This document shows, piece by piece, positions 10,345-20,521 of a stretch of DNA of 64,000 nucleotides. The stretch's first letter is position 1. Each line of letters opens with the position of its first letter. Made by a program: the position numbers and the translations under genes. The stretch spans positions 124,001-188,000 of the forward strand of contig CAJQUW010011520.1 of NCBI GenBank assembly GCA_907163375.1. Reading direction: 5' to 3'. Source of the DNA: Prostheceraeus crozeri. Lineage: Eukaryota; Platyhelminthes; Polycladida; Euryleptidae. The notes beneath the pieces are model-generated. The model made no database searches and had not been told where the DNA came from. It worked only from the letters and a program-made list of their open reading frames with translations.

Positions 10345-10893
10345 ATTGTCAATCCACTTTTTTCGAATCTGAAACTAACAACCACATTTAAGAATTATAA
10401 AATACGGTCTTCTTTTAAACAACCACCTTCACTTTTACAACTTATTTCAAAAAGAAGTCGAACTCCGTTAGATGGTGTCACAAAATGTGAAGAACCTAGA
10501 TGCCAATGTTGTCCATCCATCATAACAGGAAAATCTTTCTCATATGAAACTAATAACACTGCGAAAACATTCCATATAAAAGCGAACATGAATTGTGCTT
10601 CTAAAGATGTAATTTATGTACTCCAGTGCCGCAATTGCAAAGCATTAGGCGTCGGACAATCGGGAGATACACTACGTGCAAGAACTCGAACACACAGACA
10701 ACAAATTAACGATGAACAATATAGAATTCTGAAAGTCAGTCACCACATCTATAGCTGTTCTAGAAACTATGAGCCTAAATTCGATGTGATGCCGCTTTTA
10801 AAGTTACCCGCCAACTGTGGGGAAAGTTACAGAGAAGAAAAAGAAAATGTCTGTATAAGAATCCTGCAACCATTGCTAAACCAAGATCTATGA
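10345..10893 (+). pseudogene. PLE-2 GIY-YIG endonuclease region, right copy
   Basis: Only the 3' coding third is present. It carries KCEEPRCQCCPS, then VIYVLQCRNCKALGVGQSGDTLRARTRTHR, a GIY-YIG fold in which GIY is VIYVL and YIG is GVGQS, with the conserved arginine and histidine following, and ends LLNQDL before the stop at 10891-10893. Unlike the left copy it has no stop in the nuclease. The upstream RT is absent; sequence before 10345 does not match PLE. Confidence 0.8.
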
Positions 10894-11023
10894 TAATGAC
10901 AGCCTACATCTGATTAAATATCTATCCTTCTCATACCTACCCAATTAGATTTTAATCATTTAAAGTTTATGTCTATCTATACATGACATGCATGTAATTC
11001 TGGAAGCTATTTGATGATTTCAT

Positions 11024-11497
11024 AATGCAAATACATTTGTTTCCTTCTTTATTGCGTGCAAAGTACGGGACATCGGTCATGGTCTATAAAGCTTTGAATG
11101 GATTGGCACCATCTTACATCAGTGACATGCTATCGTTTCGCAGTACCGTGCGCTGTTTGAGATCGACCGAGAAAAATCTGCTCAGTATTCCCTTTAGCCG
11201 AACCAAGCTAGAAATTACTTGTTTTCCGTCCGTGCGCCATCCATATACAATAAACTTCCTGCTACCATAAGACAATCACAAGCTCTTAGGTCATTCAAGC
11301 ATTTGTGCTTTGATCATTATTTCTAATTTGTAACGAGTTAACTTTCATCATCTTTTTCATTGTTTATTACCAACTGATCTTCTTATCTTGATATTTTTTG
11401 TGTGAGAGCGTTGCTCGGCCATTTTGTAAAAAGGATTCTTCCTAAAATGCTCCGTGGATAAATAAAGTTCATTATTATTATTATTATTATTATAAAT
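11024..11497 (+). mobile_element. 3' end of a CR1/L2-like non-LTR element
   Basis: The insert interrupts the right arm of PLE-2: the arm stops at about 11024 and resumes at about 11493 with AAATACATTT and AAATAAATTT on either side, a likely target-site duplication. The segment ends with AATAAAGTTC(ATT)n at 11463-11492, the trinucleotide tail style of CR1/L2 elements. It is a strongly 5'-truncated copy, as expected from incomplete reverse transcription. Confidence 0.7.
11055..11330 (+). pseudogene. C-terminal tip of a non-LTR ORF2
   Basis: The plus frame reads MVYKALNGLAPSYISDML, then a charged stretch with SLRST..NLLSIP, and after a frameshift near 11230 a RSFKHL-like end. The pattern 'YK.LNGLAP.Y..D' followed by 'LR.....L..P' is the familiar C-terminus of non-LTR polyproteins downstream of RT. 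The RT core is absent. Confidence 0.7.
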
Positions 11498-11631
11498 AAA
11501 TTTCATTTAGCCCTTGAGAAGCCTAGACATAGGTCGGTCGGGCAAACATTTGGTTTTTTGGTTTACTTCTAAGTGTCGTAATTATTATCGTATATATTTT
11601 ACCATTTTTGAACCATTGTTTTCATTATCAT

Positions 11632-12693
11632 GGGCCGTATTCCAGAACCAACCTTGAGTTTCAAGGCTCCCTTAACTCTATTGTTCGATTTTCAAGGCAG
11701 CCTTATCGAATTCCAGATGCTGTTTGCATCTGTCCACTCAAGGCGGCCTTGAAACCCTCCCTTGAGATAAGGTGGACTGTATTCCAGAACGTTTTTCAAT
11801 GTGAAGGGAGCTCTCGATATCTATGAAATTTTGTTTGATTTCTAAGGCCAGCTGAGGGCTCCCTCGAAAGCTTAGAATATCGGTCTACAACAACACGACA
11901 GTCTCTGCCGAAATGAGTGACTATATCAGAAGATCAGCACAAATAGGTCGACTGTGAACACCATGCTCGAATCTACGAAGATCTTGACACCATTTTAACC
12001 GAGAATCAGTTTTTCCAAAGGTATCGCTTCACCAGAAGAGGATTCTGCTATATTCTGCGCTTATTGAAAGACGATCTTTCCGAACCCGTCAATAATCGAG
12101 GAAGTCCTGTACCGCCTTTCATTCAATTGAAAGTTGCCCTTCGATACTTTGCGAATGACAAAACCTTTGCTCCGTGCAATTAAATATATGCAGCATGTTG
12201 AATAGATTGATTGATTGATCTATGCTAAAAATGATGCATGTATTTGACAATGGCGATTAATGTTTTGGTCAATCAATAATGGACGTTCCATCAATTCGCG
12301 TGCATGTAGCTATGTTGTCAAATCATGACGTCTGCAAAAGCGGTCCACTGCAATAACGCTGTTAATGCTTGATTAACTGACCTTTCTACTGATTGAATGG
12401 GTATTGATGACAATGAACAATGTAACAAATTGTGACAAACTGTTGCAGTTTCACGACTTGTCACGACTTTAGTTAAGGTCGACCTTATTCAAGGTGGCCT
12501 TGAGTGCCATGAAGTTTTGCAGCAACTGAGGGGAGACTTAGCAGTAAGGAACTCCTTCATGAAGGGAGCTTCAAAGGTACGTTCTGGAATACCTATAAGT
12601 CAAGGCTGCCTTGAATAAGGGCACCTTGGAAATGCCTCCCTTGGTCAAGGTGGCCTTGCGAGAAAAATTAAGGGAGGTTCTGGAATACGGCCC
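11632..12693. mobile_element. Deleted PIF/Harbinger element with 3-bp TSD
   Basis: The ends are inverted copies of GGGCCGTATTCCAGAACC, flanked on both sides by CAT (11629-11631 and 12694-12696), a 3-bp duplication as PIF/Harbinger transposases make. A second, inner inverted pair of the same motif lies at about 11770-11782 and 12577-12590, so the ends have repeated subterminal structure rich in AAGG/CCTT blocks. The interior keeps an N-terminal fragment of a HARBI1-type transposase. At 1,062 bp it is a deletion derivative and must be mobilised in trans, if at all. Confidence 0.8.
11956..12183 (+). pseudogene. HARBI1-like transposase N-terminal fragment
   Basis: The frame gives RIYEDLDTILTENQFFQRYR, then RFTRRGFCYILRLLKDDL and PVPPFIQLKVALRYFANDKTF. 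The 'F..RYRF.R....I..LL...L' and 'PP..QL..ALR.FA' pattern is the conserved region preceding the DDE catalytic core in HARBI1/PIF transposases. No catalytic residues are present; the frame runs into a stop at 12181-12183 and the remaining 500 bp to the right end are non-coding. An upstream ATG at 11913 is cut off by a stop. Confidence 0.7.
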
Positions 12694-12844
12694 CATATAT
12701 ATATGTAAATAATACCACGAAAGAGAAAACAACTTTCATCAGCTGCCGATCGATTTCAGCCGTTTCTGGCTTGTCAATGCAATTAACTGATTTATTCAAC
12801 GAAATTGTACAGAAATTTCAGATATGATATCTAAATCAAGGAAA

Positions 12845-13855
12845 TCAAACAGCGTTGGGGCAAGGATGAAATAAATTAATGAACATAGCTTCCTTGGACT
12901 CACGGTCCAAGCGATTAGCGTCCGGGGACAACTGAAAGAAAGGAATAGCACTATTTGAAATAGGACGCATAATTTTATTATATATGTCTGGGTTACTCCT
13001 GTTGAACTCGTGTACAAATGGAAAAATGTTCTTTTTGTTTTGCTTGTTGTTATTGCTGACATCAGAAGATTTGGCTTTATCAATCGCATCATTAATAAGC
13101 GAAGAGGGATAATTCAAAGTCAGTATACGAATTTTTAATTCATTGTAACGGTAAGTTCTTGTATCTTCATTTGAAACCATAATCTTTATGCGACGTGCTA
13201 AGTTGTAAGGAATGTTTTTGATAACATGAAGGGGATGAGCGGAATGGAAGGGAACATAACTCATTGTGTCAGTTTGCTTTCTGTGTATGTCTGTGCTTAT
13301 TAATCCATTGACTGTGTCTTTTGTAACCATCACATCAAGAAAATTTAAAGAATCCGTGTTCATTTCATAAGTAAATTTGATAGATGAATCTAGGTTACAT
13401 ACTATACTTTTGAATAATTCTAATTCGCCGTATTTGTCATCCCATATTATCCAACAGTCGTCGAGAAACCTTTTCCATGAGTTGATAATTAATTCACATG
13501 TGTCAGGAAAATGGTTTGAACAATGGAGTACATTTTTTTCGAGAAAACCCATAACTAACGTGGCGTATGTGGGTGTGACCTTAGTCCCCATGGCCGTCCC
13601 GGAGATTTGAATATAAAAATCGTTTTCAAATGCAAAACAGTTATTTTCTAGGATCAATTTGAGTCCTTCAATGATGAATGAATGACTTATTCGATTTGGT
13701 ATGATTTCTGGATACTTATCTAGCCAAAAGCCAATCGCCAAGTAACCCAGATCGTTGGGTATGCTGGTGTAAAGGGACACCACATCAAAGCTGATGAAAA
13801 TAGATTCTGTATGGATAGTCTTTGGTAAAATTTGAAGAAAGTGGTAGGTTTCCTA
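12845..13855 (-). pseudogene. PLE-3 reverse transcriptase core (truncated at both ends)
   Basis: The minus frame is open for more than 330 codons. It starts in motif A (ESIFISFDVVSLYTSIPND), then has QISGTAMGTKVTPTYA, the catalytic box WKRFLDDCWIIW with FLDD in place of YxDD, LNFLDVMV and the thumb. The frame ends at 12845 before any GIY-YIG domain, and the N-terminal region is missing beyond 13855, where a TA tract and the Tc1 element begin. The lineage differs from PLE-1 and PLE-2. The core has no stop, so the copy may be fairly young, but it is incomplete. Confidence 0.85.
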
Positions 13856-13874
13856 ACATATACATATATATATA

Positions 13875-15705
13875 TAGTGCCCGACATAATTATAGAAAAT
13901 TTTCTTATATCAAGTCATTTTTTATGTACATGACTGCAAGTCTAGCTATCGTGATTTTTGTTCTCAGAAGTTGATCGGGGTTATTTTTGATCGGCAAAAA
14001 TGTCTTGGGATTATTTTACTTCTGTTATATTACCCTGATACAAAATTTACATAGATATAGGACCATAGTGGTTCCGTTAAGTTTTGATGTAAAAAAGAGC
14101 TTTCTTTCATGAAAGTTGTGTATTTTCGAAAGCTGTGTTTTCAATTCGTTCTATCAAAGAATAACAATTTGTAAAATATCCGACTACCTCTAGTTATAAA
14201 GATCAACAACGCTTACATATCAAAATTCTGTTACTGTACTATCAATATTTTGTAGGATATCCATTTTTTTAATAACACTTGCGATCATTCGGGGATTACT
14301 GTCAATCAGTCTGTGGCAATAATCACTTGGGATCTCCAAACACCAAGCTTTTTGATCGCCTCTTTGAAATCCGACGTGTTCGTGTAAGAAACCTCACCAA
14401 GACGACGTTTCACATATTGCCATAGGTTCTCAATGGGATTCAAGTTTGGAGGATTCCCAGGCCAGTCCAAGACTTGAATCCCATTGAGCGTCATCCAGTC
14501 TGTCACCTTCCGAGCCATACATGTATGACAAGGGGCTTTGTCATGTTGGAAAATCTGGGTCTCACAGATATTCATAAATTGTGGCAACTTCTCCTGTAAG
14601 ATCTCCACATATCCAGCCGCGTTCAAGCGATGACCAACAGGTAGAAATGTAAGAGCTCCACGTTGTTTGTATAAGAAACAGCCCCATACCATCATAGAAA
14701 GACAATGTTTCATGGTTTCCACTGTGTATCTGGGATTTGAAGGTGAAGCACCAGGCAATCGTCGAACAACAGTATTAGTTGAATTCAACATTTGAAAAGT
14801 CGATTCATCACTAAACATTACACGACGCCAATCCATTGCAGTCCAATGACGATATTTGTAGCAGAATTGCAGACGTTTCTGTCTCTTAACGGCAGTCAGC
14901 AGAGGTTTCTTGGTTGGCTTTCTTACTGGTCCATACTTCTCACGTAGTCGACGTTGAATGGTTCTTGTTGAGACATCAAGTAAAGCAAAATCAAGGTTTC
15001 TTTTGATTTGAGTCACAAATGGATCGATCGATGCTTGGCGACAAATAACAGAGTCGTCTCTCTTAGTAGTCTTTCTCCTTCGTCCGGTGTGCCTTCTGAC
15101 GGAATAAGATCCAGTCTTCTTGAACCAATTTATCACCTTTGTTACCGTTGGGCGGGATATGCCAAGGTTCTTTGCTATTGACGCATGCGTTTGGTTTGTA
15201 TGCAGCATGAAAGCCACGATTTGTGCCATCTTGGACTCTGGAATTTCATCTTTTTCAGGTATCACAAAAATACTAGTCTTAACTTTAATAGATTTCAATG
15301 CAAATGAAGTTTTCTGACACGCTATCAACTTTAAATGCAAAGAAATCGAGTAACTAAGTGGCATAGATAGCGAACAATAGCATCAGTTTTCAAATTTTTC
15401 TGATGATCAATACTACAGTATGACTGCAACAATATTCATCGATATCGAATACATCAGTTGCATGCATCTGCATGCATCAGTTGATTTGAGAAAACGGAAA
15501 GAAACTTTTGGTTTACCACATGATATTAAAAACAAATATAGAAATATGAAAAATACTAATTATACCCAAATATATGTATTTAAGTATTCAGTGCCGACTA
15601 AAATACTATTGACAGTCCATTCAAGATAAATACGTCAAGTGCAGATCTTGAAGCAGAAAGTTATAGTTAAAAAGGCAGAATGTTCTATAATTATGTTGGG
15701 CATTG
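13875..15705 (-). mobile_element. Tc1-type transposon with TA target site
   Basis: The ends are inverted: TAGTGCCCGACATAATTATA on the left and, reading inward from the right, CAATGCCCAACATAATTATA. TA dinucleotides flank both ends (13873-13874, 15706-15707). The element is 1.83 kb, a normal Tc1 length, with one transposase gene on the minus strand. About 430 bp on the 3' side of the gene (13875-14305) and 340 bp on the 5' side (15365-15705) carry nothing else I can identify. Confidence 0.9.
14306..15364 (-). CDS. Tc1-family transposase, DD36E spacing, C-terminal frameshift
   Basis: The 352-residue frame has an N-terminal paired-like helix-turn-helix (QTHASIAKNLGISRPTVTKV), a basic GRRRKT hinge, a second helix-turn-helix, and a DDE domain: first aspartate in VMFSDESTF, second in IFQHDKAPCH, glutamate in NLNPIENLW. 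I count 36 residues between the second aspartate and the glutamate, against 34 in classic Tc1; this spacing is that of the DD36E group called Incomer. Near 14340 the frame shifts: the expected C-terminal tail is readable in the neighbouring frame down to about 14265. The first ATG gives about 45 residues before the first helix, longer than usual. Confidence 0.9.
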   Translation of the reverse strand: MPLSYSISLHLKLIACQKTSFALKSIKVKTSIFVIPEKDEIPESKMAQIVAFMLHTNQTHASIAKNLGISRPTVTKVINWFKKTGSYSVRRHTGRRRKTTKRDDSVICRQASIDPFVTQIKRNLDFALLDVSTRTIQRRLREKYGPVRKPTKKPLLTAVKRQKRLQFCYKYRHWTAMDWRRVMFSDESTFQMLNSTNTVVRRLPGASPSNPRYTVETMKHCLSMMVWGCFLYKQRGALTFLPVGHRLNAAGYVEILQEKLPQFMNICETQIFQHDKAPCHTCMARKVTDWMTLNGIQVLDWPGNPPNLNPIENLWQYVKRRLGEVSYTNTSDFKEAIKKLGVWRSQVIIATD

Positions 15706-16031
15706 TATATATTAGGGTGGTGCTCAAAAATGAAAAGTCGGCATATCTGCCGGCCACCCACCATTTTTTTTCCTTTCTATCAGTGAATGTCAGAAAAAAT
15801 CTCGGCTCCTAAAGATGAGTTTGAGAGGTCACGCATAGCCTCGTATATTTCATCAGATATTAATAGGCCTGCAGTAAAGCATATTTTACTTATTATAGTC
15901 GCTTTTAATTGGTCACTTTAAATTCATGAAATCAACTGAAATTACATGATATTGATCAAGTAAGACTGAGGTGAACCTGTTGCATCATAAGGGCGTATTG
16001 CTAGAATATCTGTTGCAGCATATTTCGTACA
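15706..16031. other. No gene recognised
   Basis: About 330 bp of mixed sequence to the right of the Tc1 element. I see no motif, repeat or reading frame that I can support. Confidence 0.5.
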
Positions 16032-16316
16032 TCACTTTGAGCATACTGTCACTTTTTTGGAATCAGGGAACTGCTGACGATGTTCAGCCACAACTTGCAA
16101 GAGAGCTTGTTTCTGCTCTTCGTCATAGGTCAGGAGATTGTTATAGCCCTTCATTAAAGCCACTCCTCTTTCAGCACAATCGTTGACAACCCGTAGACTA
16201 GAGATCAAACGATGGTCAGATAAATTTGTTTGATCACTAGTCCAAGTTGCAGGATCACTTTGTGAGTATGATACCTCAAGACCAAAAATATTGAAGAAGT
16301 GACGGCTTTCTGTAGC
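16032..16316 (-). pseudogene. Fragment of an unnamed conserved protein family
   Basis: A minus frame open for about 90 codons includes WTSDQTNLSDHRLISSLRVV, then NDCAERGVALMKGYNNLLTY and DEEQKQALLQVVAEHRQQFP, ending at a TGA at 16034-16032. The combination 'ND.AERGVAL....N', 'DEEQKQ.LLQVV..HR..FP' is familiar to me as the C-terminal part of an uncharacterised protein family with many copies in invertebrate genomes; I do not know its function. Upstream the frame has a stop at about 16316 and is not recognisable further. Copy-number behaviour of that family suggests a mobile origin, which is inference. Confidence 0.5.
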
Positions 16317-17502
16317 TCAGAAAGTTCAAATAATAGACACATTCTGAATCGATTCGGCAGAAGAATGCCGTGAATTAACCCATCGAACCCTGCAATGCCT
16401 ACTACCAACACCGAGAGTGTTCGGAAGCTGAGCAGAACTGCACGATAGTTAAGATGTCATAACTAATTTATCAAACGTTTGCTCTAAAACGTTCATCTCT
16501 TAAAATTTCCTTTTCAATTTGCAATTCTAAAAGAATGTTAATTCCGGTTGCATATTCAATGTTGACATCCTTTACAGGCATCAAATAGTATTTTCAGAAT
16601 TTTAGGCTCCAACTGATGTCCTCAAGCGAATAGAAGAATAAAAATTCATACTAACGATAGACAAGTTTCAGCACTCTTGCTACTTATGCATTGATAAAAG
16701 TAGTACTCATCCATTTTTAATACTAATGAACGGATTCTTCCACCGAGCTATATACGCTATATTTCAGGATGGTGGATGTCAATTTTTCTAAATGATTACA
16801 CTAGAGCTACATTTTTTCGTCAAATTGGGCACTCCATGTAACTCCTATGCTGCAATTTCGAGCAGTGGTTTGGTCACAGTTGTTTGGAATTTTCTCAAAA
16901 ACGTGTTGAAAATTCCAAGAGTAGCCAAATTTTGAAAAGCGTGGGAACCATATTACGATAAAACAGCTACAGTGTAAACTCCTCGCCACGAAACGAATAA
17001 TTGTTGCCGACTCGTGGCAGGAAACGTGTCGCCACTAGCCGCCACGAAAATCCGCCGAAGATGAGAGACCGCTTCAATCATTGATATAATCGCTTAAAAT
17101 ATTCTACAACATCCACATGCTGCTTGCTAGAAGCAGATTTACACAGTTCTATGGGATTTCGGTGAATATCCCTCGATATTCTAGGATTTGCAATATTTTA
17201 TTTAAATGTCGATGTGAATGTGATGAAATTTCTTCCCCAGTGTCGCCACCAACTCGGCAACACTGACCACGAATTGAAACTATAGACTGAATTTAGCGAG
17301 AAATGAACCAAAAAAATCTTTCAATATTTCTGAGGAGTCTGGTGAGTAGATTGTTCAGCTTAATATCAATTAGGAAGATAAATTGCACCGTTTTAGACAT
17401 GCAGACATTTGTTTTGATGAATATGTTTTTGAGCAATTTGAACGGAAGACATTTTAAATTCAATGTAGAATGTTGCGCTGTTGTATATGTGAATCGAATA
17501 CA
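16317..17502. other. No gene recognised
   Basis: Nearly 1.2 kb between the unnamed fragment and the Polinton insertion site. Only short chance reading frames occur on either strand, and I see no inverted ends or simple repeats. It may be ordinary host intergenic sequence. Confidence 0.5.
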
Positions 17503-17508
17503 TTCGGG

Positions 17509-18045
17509 AGTAATGTATATATGACAGTTCCAGGACAAGCAAAAAATAAAAAAAATAAGGTACCCCAAAAATGCAAAAAAATGAATATATGACCGATTCA
17601 GGACAACTAAAAAGAAAAAATATGATACCTTCAGAATGAGTATAGGAAATATTTCATACACTGAAAAAGAGTTTTGTAAATAAAAATAATTTTAAGGATA
17701 AAATCAAAAAAACAGTTTTAAGCTCGTTGGGATTTTTTCATATACTGAAAAGAGGTTTCAAAAATTTCACGTAGTCGAAAATTTAGGTAGTCCAAAAAAT
17801 AGCACGTAATCGAAAATTTAGGTAGTCCTAAAAATATCATGTGGTGGAAAATTTACGTAGTCTTTTCACATAGACCAAAAAAATATCAAAATATTTATTA
17901 AAAAATGGAAACCTCAAAAATGGAAGAAACTTCGACGGGGACGACGACGACGAGAATATATCCTTCGTTATCACAATAAAAAACAAGTGAAATGAATAAA
18001 GAAAAACACAAAGATAGAGTTAGGTATATGAAAGATAAGGAATCT
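17509..18045 (+). repeat. Polinton left terminal inverted repeat
   Basis: Matches the reverse complement of about 27750-28314. It contains two subterminal copies of TATATGACCG.TTCAGGACAA and, at about 17760-17870, three degenerate ~30-bp direct repeats built on CACGTAGTCGAAAATTTAGG. The inner end codes for the start of a gene (ATG at 17905 and 17992), so the same coding start exists at both ends of the element. Confidence 0.9.
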
Positions 18046-18398
18046 CAATTATTATTAAGATTAGAGCATTATAAAAAATTAAGAAAGAGATGGTCTAAAG
18101 TTAAGAATGATTTTTTAAATTTTTTAAAACTTGAAAAAGAACTTGCTAATCAGGATAACCGAGTAAATATAACAGATCCAGAACTTAAAACATTATTAGA
18201 TGATTATGGATTGTTAGAAGCAATGATAGAAAAAAATTAGTAAAATCTATGTTACTTGAACATTCTACTTTCTTTTTAGATAAAAAATTATTTGCAAGAT
18301 TTTATCTTAGCGGAAAAGAAATATTTCCACAAGCTTTTCGAGGTTTAATATATTCAAATCTTTATCATATACATGTACTTGCATTTGCTCAATTATAG
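17992..18398 (+). pseudogene. Polinton TIR-proximal charged protein (unknown function)
   Basis: The frame starts MNKEKHKDRVRYMKDKESQ and is rich in Lys, Glu and Leu with heptad-like spacing (LLLRLEHYKKLRKRWSKVKN), so a coiled coil is likely for the first 60 residues. It stops at 18240; a second frame from 18249 to 18398 continues with a hydrophobic, aromatic-rich stretch and is probably the C-terminal half after a frameshift. The first ~20 codons lie in the TIR and recur at the right end (27681-27920) and in the second element (43497). I do not recognise the protein. Confidence 0.45.
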
Positions 18399-18429
18399 AT
18401 TAGGAGAAAGTGTTACATGTCGCGGAAAT

Positions 18430-18545
18430 TTTTTCTTCAATATAATTTTTTGACAACCTAAACAGATTACTGTTGCGTTTAAACAATCCTTACACTGATA
18501 TTTATTATCATAAAACTCTGTCTTAGGATTCCCGAAAAAAATAAT
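18430..18545. repeat. Direct duplicate of 20340-20455
   Basis: The sequence TCTTCAATATAATTTTTTGA and what follows is repeated, in the same orientation, about 1.9 kb to the right. On the minus strand both copies encode a cysteine cluster of the form YQC.DC......CLGCQK. The copy here is embedded between two unrelated plus-strand fragments, so it looks like a segmental insertion. Confidence 0.8.
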
Positions 18546-18546
18546 A

Positions 18547-18713
18547 ATACTGAAGAAAAAAGATTTTCTGGTCAAATAAAAATTCTTAAATGTGAAGCAC
18601 CTGATGAATATGGTATTATGTTACCTTACGACGGAGAAAATATACAAGGTGAAATATTTGAAACAATCGTCAGTGAGAGTAATTTAATTGATGATGATGA
18701 CACGTGGGAATAA
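18547..18713 (+). pseudogene. Orphan C-terminal fragment (acidic tail)
   Basis: The plus frame contains RFSGQIKILKCEAPDEYG, then MLPYDGENIQGEIFETIV and an Asp-rich end (DDDDTWE) before the stop at 18711-18713. There is no start codon; the 5' part was replaced by the duplicated segment at 18430-18545. I do not recognise the protein. Confidence 0.35.
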
Positions 18714-18730
18714 TGATTTTTTTATTACAT

Positions 18731-20455
18731 CTAAAAACTTTTTACATCTAAAAATTTCATTACATATGAAAATTTTATTACATCTAAAAATTTATTTATG
18801 GAATATTTTGTCTCTAATCGTTTTTTTAAAATTTCTAAAAGTTCAACATCAAATTTTTTAATATTATTAATTTCTTTCAAATAAGGGATAGTATTTTTAT
18901 ATTCTCCGAAATTTAAATATATAAATTGAATGACATTTTTTTGAAATGTGAAACACAATAATGGACATCTTTATTTGAATCAGTATAAATTTCTTTTGTA
19001 ACATTATTTTCATGACTAGAATAATAGTTAGGAAGATAATGAAATATTTCACGTATAATATCACATTCTTTAGTTATTATATTTTCTGCATCATATAAAG
19101 TCTTATTAAAAGATAATATAAATTTATTTTCACTAACTATTGATTCTTCATCAACATCATAAATTACACCTTTTGGTATAGGATGCATTCCCTGATAGGA
19201 ATATCTAATTCCAAATTAAATTTATTATTTGATAATAATATAATAGAGAAAAATATTGGTCTTTGATCTCTATTGGAAAATTGAATAACACCACCATAAT
19301 CTGAATCATTTTTAGTTTTTGTTAAAGATGATAAAATTTTAAATTGATTAGATGTAAATCCTAATTTAAATTTTGTAGACCCAACACATAGTTGTCTATT
19401 AGTGTGTTCAACTATTCCATTATTATTATTTTCAATTGTTAAAAAATAAAATTTAGATAAATTTTGATTATGTGTTGTATTAATATCATGTTGAGATATA
19501 AATTTTTCTTCACTTAGATTTTTATAATTACTAGTATTTTTATTTTTATTTGTTTTAGTGTATCAGAAATATTTTGATTATTGGACTATTTATGTTCTTC
19601 AAGATTGTTATACTCTTCAGCATGATTCACAAGATTATTATGATTCACAGGATTATTATGATCATGATTATGGTCATTGTTAATAGTATAAGGTGTTGTC
19701 CACATAAAATTTTTTTCTTGTTGTGCTAAACCATTTATATATGATTTTAATAAATTAATGTTTAAATTAGAATAGAATCCCACATATGTGTCATTATCAT
19801 ATCTTTGGGGCATTTCTACCATTTCCCTTTTATAAACAGTATCCCTACAATATACTTGACATAATAATTCATCATTATGTTTTTTACTTTCAATATGAAT
19901 ATTATATTGATTTAATTCGTCTACAAATAACCTAATTTTAGATTTTGAGAAAGATTTTAATTTTTTGCTAATTCTCTAATGTTGATATAATTGATAATTT
20001 TAGTTGCAATCCAATCAGTATTACTAATTGGTAAAACCGCTCTAAAATAACCATATTTTCTTTATTCAGTTCTACATATGCAACATCATTATATTTACTT
20101 ACAATATCCATAAATTTTATAAATGGATCACGTGGCAATATACAATAGTTTGTTTCAATGTTAGGTAAGCCTTTAGTCTGTTTTTTAAATATTTCGGCTT
20201 GTAATTCAAACAAAGATTAACATCTCTACATGGATCATTATTATTATTATCAAAACATTTATTTTCAAATCCCGATGATCTCGTCGAATAAGAAGAACAG
20301 GATGATAAGGGCGAATATAATTTTTCTAAATTTCCTTTATCCATTTTCTTCTTCAATATAATTTTTTGACAACCTAAACACATTACTTTTGCTTTTGAAC
20401 AATCCGTACACTGATATTTACTATCATAGAACTATGACATAGGATTCATAATTTG
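18731..20455 (-). pseudogene. Large minus-strand Polinton gene with Cys-cluster N-terminus (unknown)
   Basis: Consecutive minus-strand open segments (20455-20117, 20213-19968, about 19970-19586, 19560-19190, 19188-18913, 18958-18731) add up to roughly 550 codons with several frame changes and look like one decayed gene. The start has a zinc-ribbon-like cluster, YQCTDCSKAKVMCLGCQK. Later segments contain RDPFIKFMDIVSKYNDVAYV, an Asn/His-rich stretch (NNDHNHDHNNPVNHNN), RQLCVGSTKFKLGFTSNQFK and a Lys/Leu-rich C-terminus. I see no polymerase B, ATPase or helicase motifs. Its size and strand suggest a principal, non-structural gene of the element, but function is unknown. Confidence 0.4.
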
Positions 20456-20521
20456 GCACATTTGACTCATTTCCATTTTTTTATTTTTATTAGAAAAAAA
20501 TTATGTTTTATTGTTTAAAAA

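Larger units (their letters stand above)
8763..11598. mobile_element. PLE-2: head-to-head inverted pair of Penelope-like copies
   Basis: The left copy (minus strand, 8763 to about 10190) and right copy (plus strand, about 10345 to 11598) are inverted with respect to one another; 8763-9560 matches the reverse complement of 10345-11598 once a non-LTR insert at 11024-11497 is removed. The ends share CGATAATAATTACGACA-type sequence. Both copies carry the C-terminal GIY-YIG region. The 150 bp between them is not repeated. Confidence 0.85.

Noticed and set aside
12845-13855. PLE-3 as part of the same element as PLE-2
   Set aside because: Its RT core has a different catalytic box (FLDD), it shares no terminal sequence with PLE-2, and the Harbinger element lies between them.
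17293-17661. Hydrophobic frames on both strands across the Polinton left end
   Set aside because: They span the insertion boundary and the TIR, and the same frames recur wherever the TIR does.
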